A stretch of 64,000 nt of DNA from JAJDZL01 sp965221175. Lineage in GTDB: Bacteria; Pseudomonadota; Gammaproteobacteria; Arenicellales; JAJDZL01. A model generated the notes under the pieces. That model did not search any database. It had not been told where the DNA came from and saw only the letters and a program-made list of their open reading frames with translations. The translations under genes and the position numbers were made by a program. Numbering within the stretch: the stretch's first letter is position 1; every line of letters begins with the position of its first letter. Positions 18,567 through 27,316 of this stretch are shown here, piece after piece. Location of the stretch: assembly GCA_965221175.1 (NCBI GenBank), contig OZ244867.1, positions 372,001 to 436,000 on the forward strand, read 5' to 3'.

Positions 18567-18660
18567 ACGATATCAGTTTCGTACTTTAGCTCTCCTCACT
18601 TTTTGACTCTGGCAATCGTATGAGCCGCTTTATCGGAAACTACGTAATCATTTTGAATAT

Positions 18661-19788
18661 CTAGTTGATTACTGTGACTTTTTGTCCTGGCGCTAGTCGC
18701 TCATTTCCTCGAATTACTACCATCTCGCCTTCACTGAGCCCCGAAGTTACTTCATAACGGCTGCCGGTGGCATCACCAATCGTTATGGGTCTAGGCATAA
18801 CAGCATCTTCCTCGATTACAAATACGATGTGACCGTCCTGTTGGGTAACAACAGCGTCTTTGTGAACGGTTAGCGCATCATCCTGATCGGATATTGGCAC
18901 TTGAATTATCACATTTTGATTGACTGCCAGTACGTCATCAATCTCATCTTGAATAAAGGAGAAACGAACTGCACGTGTTCTGGTACTGACATGTTCTTCA
19001 GGGATGAAAGCACGCAAGCTTGCCTGAAATTTAGTTCCGTTGTCAAATTCAGCGCCTAAAATGTCGCCGACTTTGAGCGCATCAATATACCGATAGGGAA
19101 TATACGCTTCAATCTCAAGGCTATGATCTCCAACAATTCTTACGACTCTCTCACCGACGCGAACATACTGGCCGATTTCGATATTGCGTTCGACGACAAC
19201 ACCGCCATAAGGGGCGGTAATTTTGGTAAGGGAAAGATTGTAACTGGCAATATCCAGTTCACGCTGAATTTGCCGAGTTGCCGCTTTTGCTTCGCCCAGT
19301 GCCTGTTCGGATATTTTAAGTTTTAATACAGCGTCTTCAAGCTGGGCTTCGGTTGTTGCAGCGGAGTGGCGAAGTTGTCGAAATCGATCTTCTTGCTGTC
19401 TTGACAGATCAAGTTCCGTGGCTCTACGACTGGTTGCCCAAGTTGACATATCAATACGAGCTTCGACTGCTGAACGCTGCAATTCGAGTATCGAAGAATC
19501 CAAAGTAGCAAGCAGGTCACCGCCCTCGACTCGATCTCCAACACTGACGTTGACGGTACTGACAGGTGCACTGATCGAGACATGGACTGGTCCGGATTGA
19601 AGTGAGACAAGTTCCCCGAACACAGCTATTGTTTCGTTGATAGATTCTGTGCGTACTTGATCTGCTGCGACCGGCACAGCCTGATCCTGGGAGTATGTAA
19701 CTGCTGGGAAACCAAGTAGAACAGCCATCGCCCAAATCAGTCCCAAGTTGTGAATGCGATGATGGCATTTGATGATATTCAAAGACAT
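18661..19788 (-). CDS. RND efflux periplasmic adaptor (membrane fusion protein)
   Basis: A 375-residue HlyD/AcrA-type adaptor linking an inner-membrane pump to the outer membrane. An N-terminal signal (IWAMAVLLGFPAVTYSQ) is followed by the biotinyl-lipoyl half-motif VSVGDRVEGGDLLATLDSS near residue 80, a coiled-coil hairpin (about 105-180), the second half GGVVVERNIEIGQYVRVGE near 198, and a beta-barrel/proximal region ending SRYEVTSGLSEGEMVV. The likely partner is the RND pump at 12963, on the opposite strand with six genes between, an unusual split. Confidence 0.9.
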   Translation of the reverse strand: MSLNIIKCHHRIHNLGLIWAMAVLLGFPAVTYSQDQAVPVAADQVRTESINETIAVFGELVSLQSGPVHVSISAPVSTVNVSVGDRVEGGDLLATLDSSILELQRSAVEARIDMSTWATSRRATELDLSRQQEDRFRQLRHSAATTEAQLEDAVLKLKISEQALGEAKAATRQIQRELDIASYNLSLTKITAPYGGVVVERNIEIGQYVRVGERVVRIVGDHSLEIEAYIPYRYIDALKVGDILGAEFDNGTKFQASLRAFIPEEHVSTRTRAVRFSFIQDEIDDVLAVNQNVIIQVPISDQDDALTVHKDAVVTQQDGHIVFVIEEDAVMPRPITIGDATGSRYEVTSGLSEGEMVVIRGNERLAPGQKVTVIN

Positions 19789-19931
19789 ACGATTTGCTCG
19801 GTTAGAGTTTCTGATTAGTAAATGATGGCTCTGATGAACAAAAGTGAATTTGTTCTCTGAACTCTTGTGAATAATACTCTACAACAAAGGAGAAATTCCA
19901 ATTAGGAGATTGCAGGTTTGATCAACCCATT

Positions 19932-20369
19932 TCACCACGTTATCCAGCGTGCATTTGAAGCCTTTGCTCCAAGGACAATTATTTTGTCCGTGTAAGCGGC
20001 ATACACACCGATCAAATAATTGTAAACGCCTATTCCGATTTCCTTGCTTGGAGGTGGGGAACCGGGAGCAAAACCCTTGGTGAGACGTACGAAGCCATCT
20101 CCCAATTCTTTGGCATACGCTTTATTGGTGGCTGGATTCACTATGATTGCAAGAGATAGATTGCAATTATCCTGACCGATAGCGGCATCATCGACTAGAC
20201 TTCTATTTTTGATCTCTTGCAACACAAGGTCTTTCAAGTCTTCTGGGTAGATTTCGCAGGACACTTCCTTGCATGAATTTAATAAGGACATTGCAATGAC
20301 AAGCAATGCAATATTTGAACCCTGCCGTATTATTGTCTTGAATATATGCGGTAAATTTTTGGGGAGCAT
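19932..20369 (-). CDS. Putative small lipoprotein of unknown function
   Basis: A 145-residue protein with an N-terminal hydrophobic segment ending in a lipobox-like LLNSC (cysteine near residue 33). This predicts export and lipid attachment. The mature part has three further cysteines or cysteine-adjacent motifs (CKEVSC, DNC), a mid-region GDGFVRLTKGFAPGSPPPSK and no domain I recognise. The start may be a downstream ATG (residue 27) rather than the first. It lies next to IS copy 1. Confidence 0.55.
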   Translation of the reverse strand: MLPKNLPHIFKTIIRQGSNIALLVIAMSLLNSCKEVSCEIYPEDLKDLVLQEIKNRSLVDDAAIGQDNCNLSLAIIVNPATNKAYAKELGDGFVRLTKGFAPGSPPPSKEIGIGVYNYLIGVYAAYTDKIIVLGAKASNARWITW

Positions 20370-20596
20370 ATCATCCTAATGTGACTACAACCTTACTTCT
20401 GTCAAAGGTTTCGGGTCGTTGCAAATTTCCATCGCTTAGAGTATTCCCACCTGTTTACCCGAATTTTTGGATCTACACCTCGCCGTTACCGGGTTGTTCT
20501 AGTCGGCAGTGAAAACTGCAGATTCGGCGACTGATCGCTCAAAGCTATACTCAATATCTGCTAAGCTTAGATCGTCTACGAGCACAATACTTCCTA
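20370..20596. other. Intergenic next to IS copy 1; possible cut gene end on minus strand
   Basis: No complete gene. On the minus strand, a frame entering from the IS edge reads LGSIVLVDDLSLADIEYSFE and then SVAESAVFTAD to a stop near 20500. It could be the last ~32 codons of a gene cut by the insertion, but I cannot identify it and the right-hand side of the IS offers no obvious other half. Confidence 0.3.
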
Positions 20597-20617
20597 ATTT
20601 CAGAACACGTGACATAG
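20597..20617 (+). repeat. Left terminal inverted repeat of IS copy 1
   Basis: Sequence ATTTCAGAACACGTGACATA plus a final G. It matches the reverse complement of the right end at 19 of 21 positions; mismatches are at positions 2 and 11. Confidence 0.85.
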
Positions 20618-20693
20618 GTGAAGAGAATATCAATAAACATGCGGTTTGGCTTGCTTTTTTTGGAAAAATACGGCATAATTAGAATGATAGTGA

Positions 20694-22892
20694 TTGTCTT
20701 TCCAAGTGCGGGTCTATGCCATGCTTCAATCGTGCCTGAACTTCCTCCCAGAACATGCCGAATTCATCAACGAGCACTGCGCCAAGGTGTGCGAAAACGG
20801 CCGCGTGGCCATTCACAACGCCAGTGGCGTGATGCTGTCGTATCTTCAATCCGATGATTATGGGCGGCGCATGGCGATTGGCCTGCTGGCTGTGGAACGG
20901 CTGGCCAATGCCGCGCAACTGTCCGATGCGTTTGGCGTTTCTCACAGCACCGTGTATCGTTATCAGAGGTGCTATCGAGAAGACGGCGTCAGCGGATTGT
21001 CGCACCAGCGAAGCGCCCGCGGGGGTTATAAGCTCAAGGGCGAGAAACTGCTTGAGGCACAGCGGCTTTTGGATCAGGGTGAATCGGCGCGTGCCACGGC
21101 GCGGGCGATTGGGGTTTCTCGCATGGCGATCGATTATGCATTGAAACAGGGCACTGTGCGGCGCCGTGCGATAGCCCGAGAAACGGCTGGGACTGGATCG
21201 CAGCCCTCGGCACGTTCGAGAACCGATGCGGGTTGTGGCGGTGGCATCGGCGTGAAACGCACCACAGAACGACTGTTGGCGCAGTCTGGCAAGCTGCACG
21301 AGGCAGCGGTCTGTTTTGAAGCCGCACAGTCGGTTGCCGCCGGGGGTGTGCTGATCGCCTTGCCGGCATTGCTGGAGCAGGGCTTGCTGGAAGTCGGCGA
21401 GTCGGTATACGGTGCGCTGCAGAATGGTTTTTTCGGTTTGCGGCACGTGTTGCTGACCCTGGCGCTGATGGCGTTGCTGCGGATTCGCAATCCGGAACAG
21501 CTCAAAGCGCACGCACCGGGTGAACTGGGACTGTTGCTGGGACTGGATCGGGCACCGGAGCGCAAAACGCTGCGGCGCAAGATCAAGGAGATCGCCGGGC
21601 GCGGTTTGGCGCGCACGCTGGCGGCTCGATTGGCCCGGCACTGGGCCAAAGTGCAGCCTGAAACGCTGGCTTACCTGTATGTAGATGGACACGTACGTCC
21701 CTATCATGGATCCAAACATCAGTTGCCGAAAGCCCACGTTGCACGTCGCCGGCTGTGCATGGATGCCACCACCGACACCTGGGTCAACGATGCCGAAGCG
21801 CAACCGTGGCTGTTCGTCACCGCGGAAGCCAACGACAGCCTGCTTTCGATGCTCAATGAGCGGATTCTGCCGGCGGTGCGCGAGCATGTCGGAGCGCATC
21901 GAACCGTGACCCTGATCTTTGACCGCGAGGGCTGGAGTCCGCACAATTTCAGCGATTGGCAGCAACACGGATTCGATGTCATGACCTATCGCAAGGGTCG
22001 CTATCCGATGTGGCCGCAAGAAGAATTCATCGGTGTTTGCGATATTCGCAATCGGCAAGAGTATTGGCTGGCGGAACGCAACATCCGAGTCGGCGCCGGG
22101 GTGCGCTTTGCGATGCGTGAGGTGCGTCGGCTACGCGTCGGCGGTCATCAGACATCGATCGTGACGACCCGCACCGATCTGCCGATTCTGGAAGTCGCCT
22201 CCAGAATGTTCGCACGCTGGCGACAGGAGAATTTCTTTCGCTACATGCGCCACGAGTTTGCGCTGGATCATTTGTGCACCTACGATGTGGAAACAGCCGA
22301 CCCCCAGCGTCTCAAGCCCAATCCGCAACTGAAAGACATGAAAAAGCAACTGAGCAGGCTGCAGCGGCAACTGACCAAGCTCCAGGCCCGCTATGTCAAA
22401 GTCGATTTGAAGCAAGCCAAAGATGCAGCCCGCAAAACCGACACGCTCGTCCATGAAATTCAGCAGATCGAACAAGCCATCGAGGATCACAAAGCGCAAG
22501 TCAAGGCGATGCCGCAGCGAGTCGCCGTCGGTGAAACGCTGCCGCCACAACAGGTGGTGCAGCTTGAAACCGAACGCAAAATCCTCACAGATGTCATCAA
22601 AATGATCGCCTATCGAACCGAAAGCGCATTGCTGCCACAGATCACGCTGGCGCATTCATCGGCGTTGGACGAAGGACGTGCTTTTCTCAAAGCAGTGTTC
22701 CACACACCGGTCGATCTGCTGCCGTGCGAACAACGCAAACAGCTGGTGGTACGCTTTCACTCCATGGCGCATCCGCGCTTCAATAAAGCGTTGCATGATC
22801 TATGCGAGTGTGCAACTCTGCAGCGAACAATTTACCCCGGAACTGATTTGCGAATGGTCTACGAAGCGCCAATTGTCGCATATCAATCCTGA
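20694..22892 (+). CDS. Transposase of IS copy 1 (732 codons)
   Basis: DDE-type transposase. Domains in order: helix-turn-helix modules at residues about 60-160 (LSDAFGVSHSTVYRYQRCYR and ARAIGVSRMAIDYAL); an RNase H-like core with candidate acidic residues in YLYVDGHVRPYHG (near 329), TLIFDREGW (near 408) and RWRQENFFRYMRHEF (near 508); then a coiled-coil segment (about 540-640) and a short C-terminal domain. The reading starts with TTG 20694; ATG 20721 is a plausible alternative. The stop lies one base before the right inverted repeat. A 459-codon frame antisense to it is a composition shadow. Confidence 0.9.
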   Translation: MSFQVRVYAMLQSCLNFLPEHAEFINEHCAKVCENGRVAIHNASGVMLSYLQSDDYGRRMAIGLLAVERLANAAQLSDAFGVSHSTVYRYQRCYREDGVSGLSHQRSARGGYKLKGEKLLEAQRLLDQGESARATARAIGVSRMAIDYALKQGTVRRRAIARETAGTGSQPSARSRTDAGCGGGIGVKRTTERLLAQSGKLHEAAVCFEAAQSVAAGGVLIALPALLEQGLLEVGESVYGALQNGFFGLRHVLLTLALMALLRIRNPEQLKAHAPGELGLLLGLDRAPERKTLRRKIKEIAGRGLARTLAARLARHWAKVQPETLAYLYVDGHVRPYHGSKHQLPKAHVARRRLCMDATTDTWVNDAEAQPWLFVTAEANDSLLSMLNERILPAVREHVGAHRTVTLIFDREGWSPHNFSDWQQHGFDVMTYRKGRYPMWPQEEFIGVCDIRNRQEYWLAERNIRVGAGVRFAMREVRRLRVGGHQTSIVTTRTDLPILEVASRMFARWRQENFFRYMRHEFALDHLCTYDVETADPQRLKPNPQLKDMKKQLSRLQRQLTKLQARYVKVDLKQAKDAARKTDTLVHEIQQIEQAIEDHKAQVKAMPQRVAVGETLPPQQVVQLETERKILTDVIKMIAYRTESALLPQITLAHSSALDEGRAFLKAVFHTPVDLLPCEQRKQLVVRFHSMAHPRFNKALHDLCECATLQRTIYPGTDLRMVYEAPIVAYQS

Positions 22893-22913
22893 CTATGTCA
22901 CGAGTTCTGAATT
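22893..22913 (-). repeat. Right terminal inverted repeat of IS copy 1
   Basis: Mirror of the left end. Read on the minus strand it is AATTCAGAACTCGTGACATA plus G. Confidence 0.85.
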
Positions 22914-22940
22914 TATTGCTCCTTCTTCAGGGAGCAATAA
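22913..22940. terminator. Hairpin at the edge of IS copy 1, downstream of the PIN toxin gene
   Basis: A perfect 10-bp stem, TTATTGCTCC ... GGAGCAATAA, with the 8-nt loop TTCTTCAG. Rightward it is followed by TGTCTTCTT, a weak T-run. Leftward it lies 33 bp past the stop of the PIN-domain toxin. It could terminate transcription leaving the IS or ending the toxin-antitoxin unit. Confidence 0.5.
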
Positions 22941-22972
22941 TGTCTTCTTATGCAATCACAGACAAAATGAAT

Positions 22973-23335
22973 CTAAGAAACTAGCGGAACTGTATTCGAA
23001 TTTTGAATGACTTTGTCGCGCGTAAGCAACGGTACGTTATACACAATGCTAGTAGCAGCTATTATTTCGTCCGCCGGGTCGCCTTCAAAGTCAAGGTTTG
23101 TGGATACTCGGGCAACCGCAAGGTTAATAGGCCAAATCTGAACGCGGGTTAAGGTGCGAGCCACATCACGGTCATCTAGATCAATATTTAGTCGACCTAG
23201 TTGAACGAGTTTGGCAAGTTCCCACAACACTATGGCAGAAATTGACCATCTGTTTTGTTCCAATAGGTTGTGTTCAGTTGGTCGAAGTTCACCTTGGACT
23301 GCATATACAAGAATGTGTGTGTCAAGATTGATCAT
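22973..23335 (-). CDS. PIN-domain toxin (VapC-like RNase)
   Basis: A 120-residue PIN-domain protein, the ribonuclease toxin of a type II toxin-antitoxin pair. Acidic active-site residues are visible: D5 in MINLDTHILVYAV, E in SAIVLWELAKL (near residue 39), and D in GDPADEIIAATSIV (near 88-89), with LLTRDKVIQ at the end. It overlaps the upstream antitoxin gene by 14 bp, which indicates translational coupling. Confidence 0.88.
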   Translation of the reverse strand: MINLDTHILVYAVQGELRPTEHNLLEQNRWSISAIVLWELAKLVQLGRLNIDLDDRDVARTLTRVQIWPINLAVARVSTNLDFEGDPADEIIAATSIVYNVPLLTRDKVIQNSNTVPLVS

Positions 23336-23546
23336 TTACGTCCCAGTTCACTCTGGTTGAATAAATATCACCCCGAATCTCAATCTTATTTTTCAGACTA
23401 CCGATAAGGTCAGCGCACCGGTGTTCATAAGGAATAACTTGTGCGATCGGCTTACCGTGTTTGGTGATAACCAATCCCTCTTCATCAAGTTGATCCAAAA
23501 AAGCCAAGCACTTCTCCTTGAACTTTGTTATTCCTATTATTTGCAT
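23322..23546 (-). CDS. Phd/YefM-family antitoxin
   Basis: A 74-residue antitoxin with the Phd/YefM N-terminal DNA-binding fold: the ITKFKEKCLAFLDQLDEEGL helix pair followed by VITKHGKPIAQVIPY, the family hallmark. The C-terminal part should wrap the PIN toxin. GAAGGAAC lies about ten bases upstream, a good ribosome binding site. As the first gene of the pair it is expected to autorepress the promoter just upstream of 23546. Confidence 0.88.
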   Translation of the reverse strand: MQIIGITKFKEKCLAFLDQLDEEGLVITKHGKPIAQVIPYEHRCADLIGSLKNKIEIRGDIYSTRVNWDVNDQS

Positions 23547-23667
23547 TTCAGTGTTCCTTCGATAATAGTCATTTTTTATGACCAGTCAATGAATATACCT
23601 ATTTTAACAGCAATTAAGGATTCATATTCTGAAAATTGCATGATCAGCCAGTTGGAAATTCGTTTGT

Positions 23668-23961
23668 TTATTCGTTGCATCCGTCCACAACAATCATTGT
23701 AGATTGCGTTGTTTCTTCCCTCAATTTCTTGGCTGGTGCATATTCTTCCGAACTCCACCAATTTTTTGCCTGCTCAACGCTGTCAAATTCGATAATCACA
23801 ACTCTTTCAGGATTCCATTCTCCTTCCAAAACTTCCCAGTTGCCTCCACGAACAAGATAGCGGCCGCCATAAATTTCAAGTGTTGGCGGTACCATGCCGC
23901 GATAAACTGCAAAGCCTTCAGGATCGTGAATTTTTACCTGTACTACGATATATCCTGCCAT
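23668..23961 (-). CDS. DUF1330 family protein
   Basis: A 97-residue ferredoxin-like dimeric alpha/beta-barrel protein of the DUF1330 family. The family pattern is clear: GYIVVQVKIHDPEGFAVYRG, GGRYLVRGGNWEVLEGEW, RVVIIEFDSVEQAKNWWSSE, YAPAKKLRE. Function is unknown in general. It stands alone between the toxin-antitoxin pair and a rightward esterase gene. Confidence 0.88.
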   Translation of the reverse strand: MAGYIVVQVKIHDPEGFAVYRGMVPPTLEIYGGRYLVRGGNWEVLEGEWNPERVVIIEFDSVEQAKNWWSSEEYAPAKKLREETTQSTMIVVDGCNE

Positions 23962-24187
23962 TTCAGTTCTCTTCTAATTTCAAATTTACCGGTATTAAAT
24001 TCAAATAAACCATACCAAATGGGCTCGCAATCCTGATATATTCGCAATCCGGCAATAAATTTCCAGTTGCCTAAAGTTCCGAATAGACAATAGACATTCA
24101 CGAGCGTCAACAATCATATTATGAGACAAAGCGTCTCAATTGAAACGCGTTTTGCCAAAAAAATGCTGATTCATCGAAACTACATCC

Positions 24188-24874
24188 ATGCTTGAAGTAG
24201 TCACAGTCGAACCTAAAGCGCCTCCTAAGCTTTCTGTAATCTGGTTACATGGGCTCGGTGCAGATGCACATGATTTTGAGCCCGCCGTACCTTATTTGAA
24301 TATTCCGCAACGGTGTCCGGTACGTTTCGTCTTTCCAAACGCGCCCGAAAAATCTGTCACGATCAACATGGATATGCGTATGAGGGCGTGGTATGACATC
24401 ATCAGTCCGACGATTGGCACTGGCCCCGAAGATCAAAGAGGAATTGAGGAGTCATGCAAGCATGTCATTGAATTGATTCAACATGAACTGAAAAATGGAA
24501 TGAGTTCAGAACAAATCGTACTCGCGGGGTTTTCACAGGGAGGCGCCATCGCTCTCTATACAGGAATTCGACACCCCGATCCGCTTGCCGGAATTCTGGC
24601 ACTTTCCACTTATCTGCCGGTCGCGAACTTGACAAAAACTGAACGTCATGAAGCAAATCGAGAAATTCCCATTCTGTATCTGCATGGCACGCTGGACCCT
24701 GTCATACCATTCGGTATTGCAGAGTGGTCTCGGAAACAGTTGGCTAATCTAAATTACAACGTTGAATCGAAGAATTATCAAGTTCCGCATTCGGTTTCTG
24801 CAGAAGAACTACAAGATATTGGAGTTTGGATAACGAAGCGGTGTGACGCCGCAAATAGAAATTCTTCTTACTAA
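24188..24874 (+). CDS. Carboxylesterase/phospholipase (alpha/beta hydrolase)
   Basis: A 228-residue serine hydrolase of the acyl-protein-thioesterase/carboxylesterase 2 family. WLHGLGADAHDF (near residue 20) forms the oxyanion region. The nucleophile elbow GFSQGGAIALY holds the serine near 119. D in GTLDPVIPF (near 172) and H in PHSVSAEE (near 200) complete the triad. No signal peptide is seen, so it is cytoplasmic. It is monocistronic; ATG 24188 precedes the first conserved strand. Confidence 0.9.
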   Translation: MLEVVTVEPKAPPKLSVIWLHGLGADAHDFEPAVPYLNIPQRCPVRFVFPNAPEKSVTINMDMRMRAWYDIISPTIGTGPEDQRGIEESCKHVIELIQHELKNGMSSEQIVLAGFSQGGAIALYTGIRHPDPLAGILALSTYLPVANLTKTERHEANREIPILYLHGTLDPVIPFGIAEWSRKQLANLNYNVESKNYQVPHSVSAEELQDIGVWITKRCDAANRNSSY

Positions 24875-24915
24875 TCCCTTGAACATGCGTCTAGCGATGC
24901 AACTCACCGGAATCG

Positions 24916-25497
24916 TCAAGCAGGGTCGTCATTCAAATATTCTTCAAGACGTTTGATTTGCTGTTTCGGCCCCGTTAGATGCGGATTGATATCTAGTGCT
25001 TGCTGAAAAGCTTCCAGTGCGCTTTCATAGTAGTCCAGAGACAAGAATATCAAGCCTAGTCCAGCTGTTGCTCCAAAGTGACGAGGCTCAAGCAGTAAAG
25101 TCTGGCGAACATCGGCGGCGGATTTCTGATACTCTCGAAGAAAATAATATATGGTCGCTCGCTTATTCCAGCCTTCGGCAAATTCTGGTGCCTTGTATAC
25201 GATCTCATCAAATATTCTTTCCGCACGACGCAGTCGTCCCATTGTCATGGCAGATACTCCAGCGTACATTAGTTTATTGATTTCATCATCCGAAGATTCA
25301 CGCCAGATCTCCCAAATCTGGTCGGTAATTTCATTACCCGCTTCCTGGCTTTCTACCATGTGCAACTGTTTGAATAATTCATTCAGTCTAGGGTCGTTTT
25401 GATCTGCTATAGCAATAGGTGAGGAACACAGGAAAACTGCAAACGCTGCAGTCAATTTCCAATTAGAAAGACGATTAAAATTTGAGCGAAATTTCAT
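24916..25497 (-). CDS. TPR-repeat exported protein
   Basis: About 193 residues from ATG 25497, chosen because it directly precedes a signal peptide (KLTAAFAVFLCSSPIAIA). The longer start at 25515 only adds charged residues. The mature protein consists of tetratricopeptide repeats: AEGWNKRATIYYFLREYQKS, then FGATAGLGLIFLSLDYYESA with ALEAFQQALDINPHL. This gives a helical scaffold, probably periplasmic. No enzymatic motif. Partner unknown. Confidence 0.85.
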   Translation of the reverse strand: MKFRSNFNRLSNWKLTAAFAVFLCSSPIAIADQNDPRLNELFKQLHMVESQEAGNEITDQIWEIWRESSDDEINKLMYAGVSAMTMGRLRRAERIFDEIVYKAPEFAEGWNKRATIYYFLREYQKSAADVRQTLLLEPRHFGATAGLGLIFLSLDYYESALEAFQQALDINPHLTGPKQQIKRLEEYLNDDPA

Positions 25498-26250
25498 TGT
25501 CCGCAATCTGACCAATTCAAAAGAATAGGCAACTTGGTCATTAACTACATTCTAAATTAAAAATTTCTGAAATGTCGAAATTTATTTAGCGTAAATTGGG
25601 CTAGTTAGAATTCCTGCCAAATCTCCAATTCACAGAAAACAATCTGTATAAATGTTAAGCTTCTAATTGACTACAGAGGTTAATCTCGTTGCTCTCTGGA
25701 AGCCGATGTTCGTCCAAGCCGTCGCAATTCCCATCGTTGCAGTGGGCTTACAACTGCTGATGCAAAATCGTATTGTTTCTCGGTACTATTTCTAATTTGT
25801 GGCAGAAGTTGCATGCTTGGATACGATACTATTCGCTCAGGTTTGGAGAATGAAATCGTGGTGTCAATCTAACCGCGCTCTGTCGATTGGATTCGGACTC
25901 CTATATCGGCTTCAATGTATGATCGGATTCGCTGTAGCCAAAGTGCGATCACTTAAATCCAATCGTCGAGCTGCTGAGCATAGTATCTGTCCTTAAGCGG
26001 TTTAGAATCGCACAGTTCCAGAAAAATTAGTGAAGGCGGTTCTAAAATCGAAGCGCAAGAAAGTTGCTTGAATTCGGAGTGAATCATCTGTGCAGTATTA
26101 TGTCGGCCGCAGGTGCATTGCCACCCTGACTGAAACCTGGAATTCAGTTGTCATTCTCGTTTTTTTCTACCAATTCGTTTGTTTTGATGGTAGAACCACA
26201 GCGCACAGTCATCTGTCTGTAAATTAACGTCTGTTGCGAAATGCAACTCA
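25498..26250. other. Intergenic, about 750 bp, only short unidentified frames
   Basis: No supported gene. A plus-strand frame ending near 25795 reads VALWKPMFVQAVAIPIVAVG then LQLLMQNRIVSRYYF, a short hydrophobic stretch that could be a tiny membrane peptide or a gene remnant. A 65-codon frame at 25799..25996 has no recognisable domain. I see no RNA gene. Confidence 0.4.
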
Positions 26251-27306
26251 CTAGATACTGTATCGAAGTGACAATAATGCGGATGTACCTGTACGGTCAA
26301 TAGAAATCACGTCGCCGACATCTACCTTGGCATTTCTGTAATTGATACCCAAGTTTAAGGACAACCCTCGAGCCAGATCATATTGATAGCCCAGAGCAGA
26401 AGATCGTGTTGCCTTACCTTCAATCTGACCGTAATGGCTTTCAATAGACCAGCTGTGAACTCCAGTCTTGTGACGGATGCCCGATGAAACCGACCATCGA
26501 TCAGCTTTGATTGTGTTGGACAGAATTCTTTCGCCACCTACGCCAATGTCAAATTTGGTACTGCCATAAATTAGTTCACCGACAACGCTATAGCCCCGAG
26601 TATCAAATTGGCTTGCTCCGTCAGGTGAAGTGTGAAATCCTTCCATATAGCGTGTTGTTAGCCGGTAGTCTTTAGTGCCGGTTGGTCTTTGGTAAATTAC
26701 CCCCAAGTCGATATTACCACTGCGATCGAGCAGGGTGCTGACAACCAAAGGACCGAATCGGCCCGTATACCCGTTCCCCCAATTTTCAAGCGAGCCGAGA
26801 AAATCATCGAATTCTAAAGAAGCATTACCCACCCCGCGTAAACGACGTGTCTGCTCTCGTACAATACCCGAAACATTACCGCTCAAGAGGCTGCCCCAAG
26901 CGCCCCCAACTGATAATCCCACATTATCCGTATATCTGCTTGACTCCGATATGGTGTGAGTATTGTCAGTATATTGACCGAAATATGCGAGGTTGACACG
27001 CAAACGGTTAGACAATTGCGTTTGGGCGCTGATCTGAAAATTGCCGATTACATCCCCCCCTCCATTGTCGTTCGCTTGATCATCAGAACCGTCTTGTTGT
27101 TCCGAAGTCAATGCTGCATCCACAAGACCCGTCAGCACAAATGTAATATTTTCATATTCAATTGCCAAAGGCTCTTCAAACGATGACAGTCTGTCGTAGT
27201 TTAGGGAAAGGTCTTGCGCCATCGCGAGTTTGTTCACACCACTGAAAGCCGCAACAGTGAGTGAAACAATGTAAACCCATAACCGAAATAATTCTTTTAT
27301 TTTCAT
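26251..27306 (-). CDS. Outer-membrane beta-barrel (porin-like) protein
   Basis: About 351 residues from ATG 27306, which precedes a signal peptide (LWVYIVSLTVAAFSGVNKLA, cut after AMA). The rest alternates short amphipathic strands with Gly/Asn/Asp turns (RLRVNLAYFGQYTD, SLSLNLGINYRNAK) and ends in an aromatic-containing strand (SALLSLRYSI), the pattern of a 16-strand type barrel. A frame starting 37 codons earlier overlaps the haloperoxidase gene and is rejected. It follows that gene by 10 bp, so the two are one transcript. Substrate unknown. Confidence 0.8.
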   Translation of the reverse strand: MKIKELFRLWVYIVSLTVAAFSGVNKLAMAQDLSLNYDRLSSFEEPLAIEYENITFVLTGLVDAALTSEQQDGSDDQANDNGGGDVIGNFQISAQTQLSNRLRVNLAYFGQYTDNTHTISESSRYTDNVGLSVGGAWGSLLSGNVSGIVREQTRRLRGVGNASLEFDDFLGSLENWGNGYTGRFGPLVVSTLLDRSGNIDLGVIYQRPTGTKDYRLTTRYMEGFHTSPDGASQFDTRGYSVVGELIYGSTKFDIGVGGERILSNTIKADRWSVSSGIRHKTGVHSWSIESHYGQIEGKATRSSALGYQYDLARGLSLNLGINYRNAKVDVGDVISIDRTGTSALLSLRYSI

Positions 27307-27316
27307 AGCAACACCT

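Larger units (their letters stand above)
20597..22913 (+). mobile_element. Insertion sequence, copy 1 (about 2.3 kb)
   Basis: An element with 21-bp imperfect terminal inverted repeats (19 of 21 match), beginning ATTTCAGAAC and ending GTTCTGAATT. It encodes one 732-codon transposase. Both this copy and copy 2 are flanked by TA on each side, consistent with a TA target duplication, though TA could belong to the element. Its GC content is visibly higher than the surrounding DNA, and its protein is identical to that of copy 2, so spread is recent. I cannot assign an IS family with confidence. Confidence 0.92.

Noticed and set aside
20679..22058. 459-codon frame antisense to the transposase
   Set aside because: It is a shadow of a GC-rich coding frame, present in both IS copies, with no recognisable domain.
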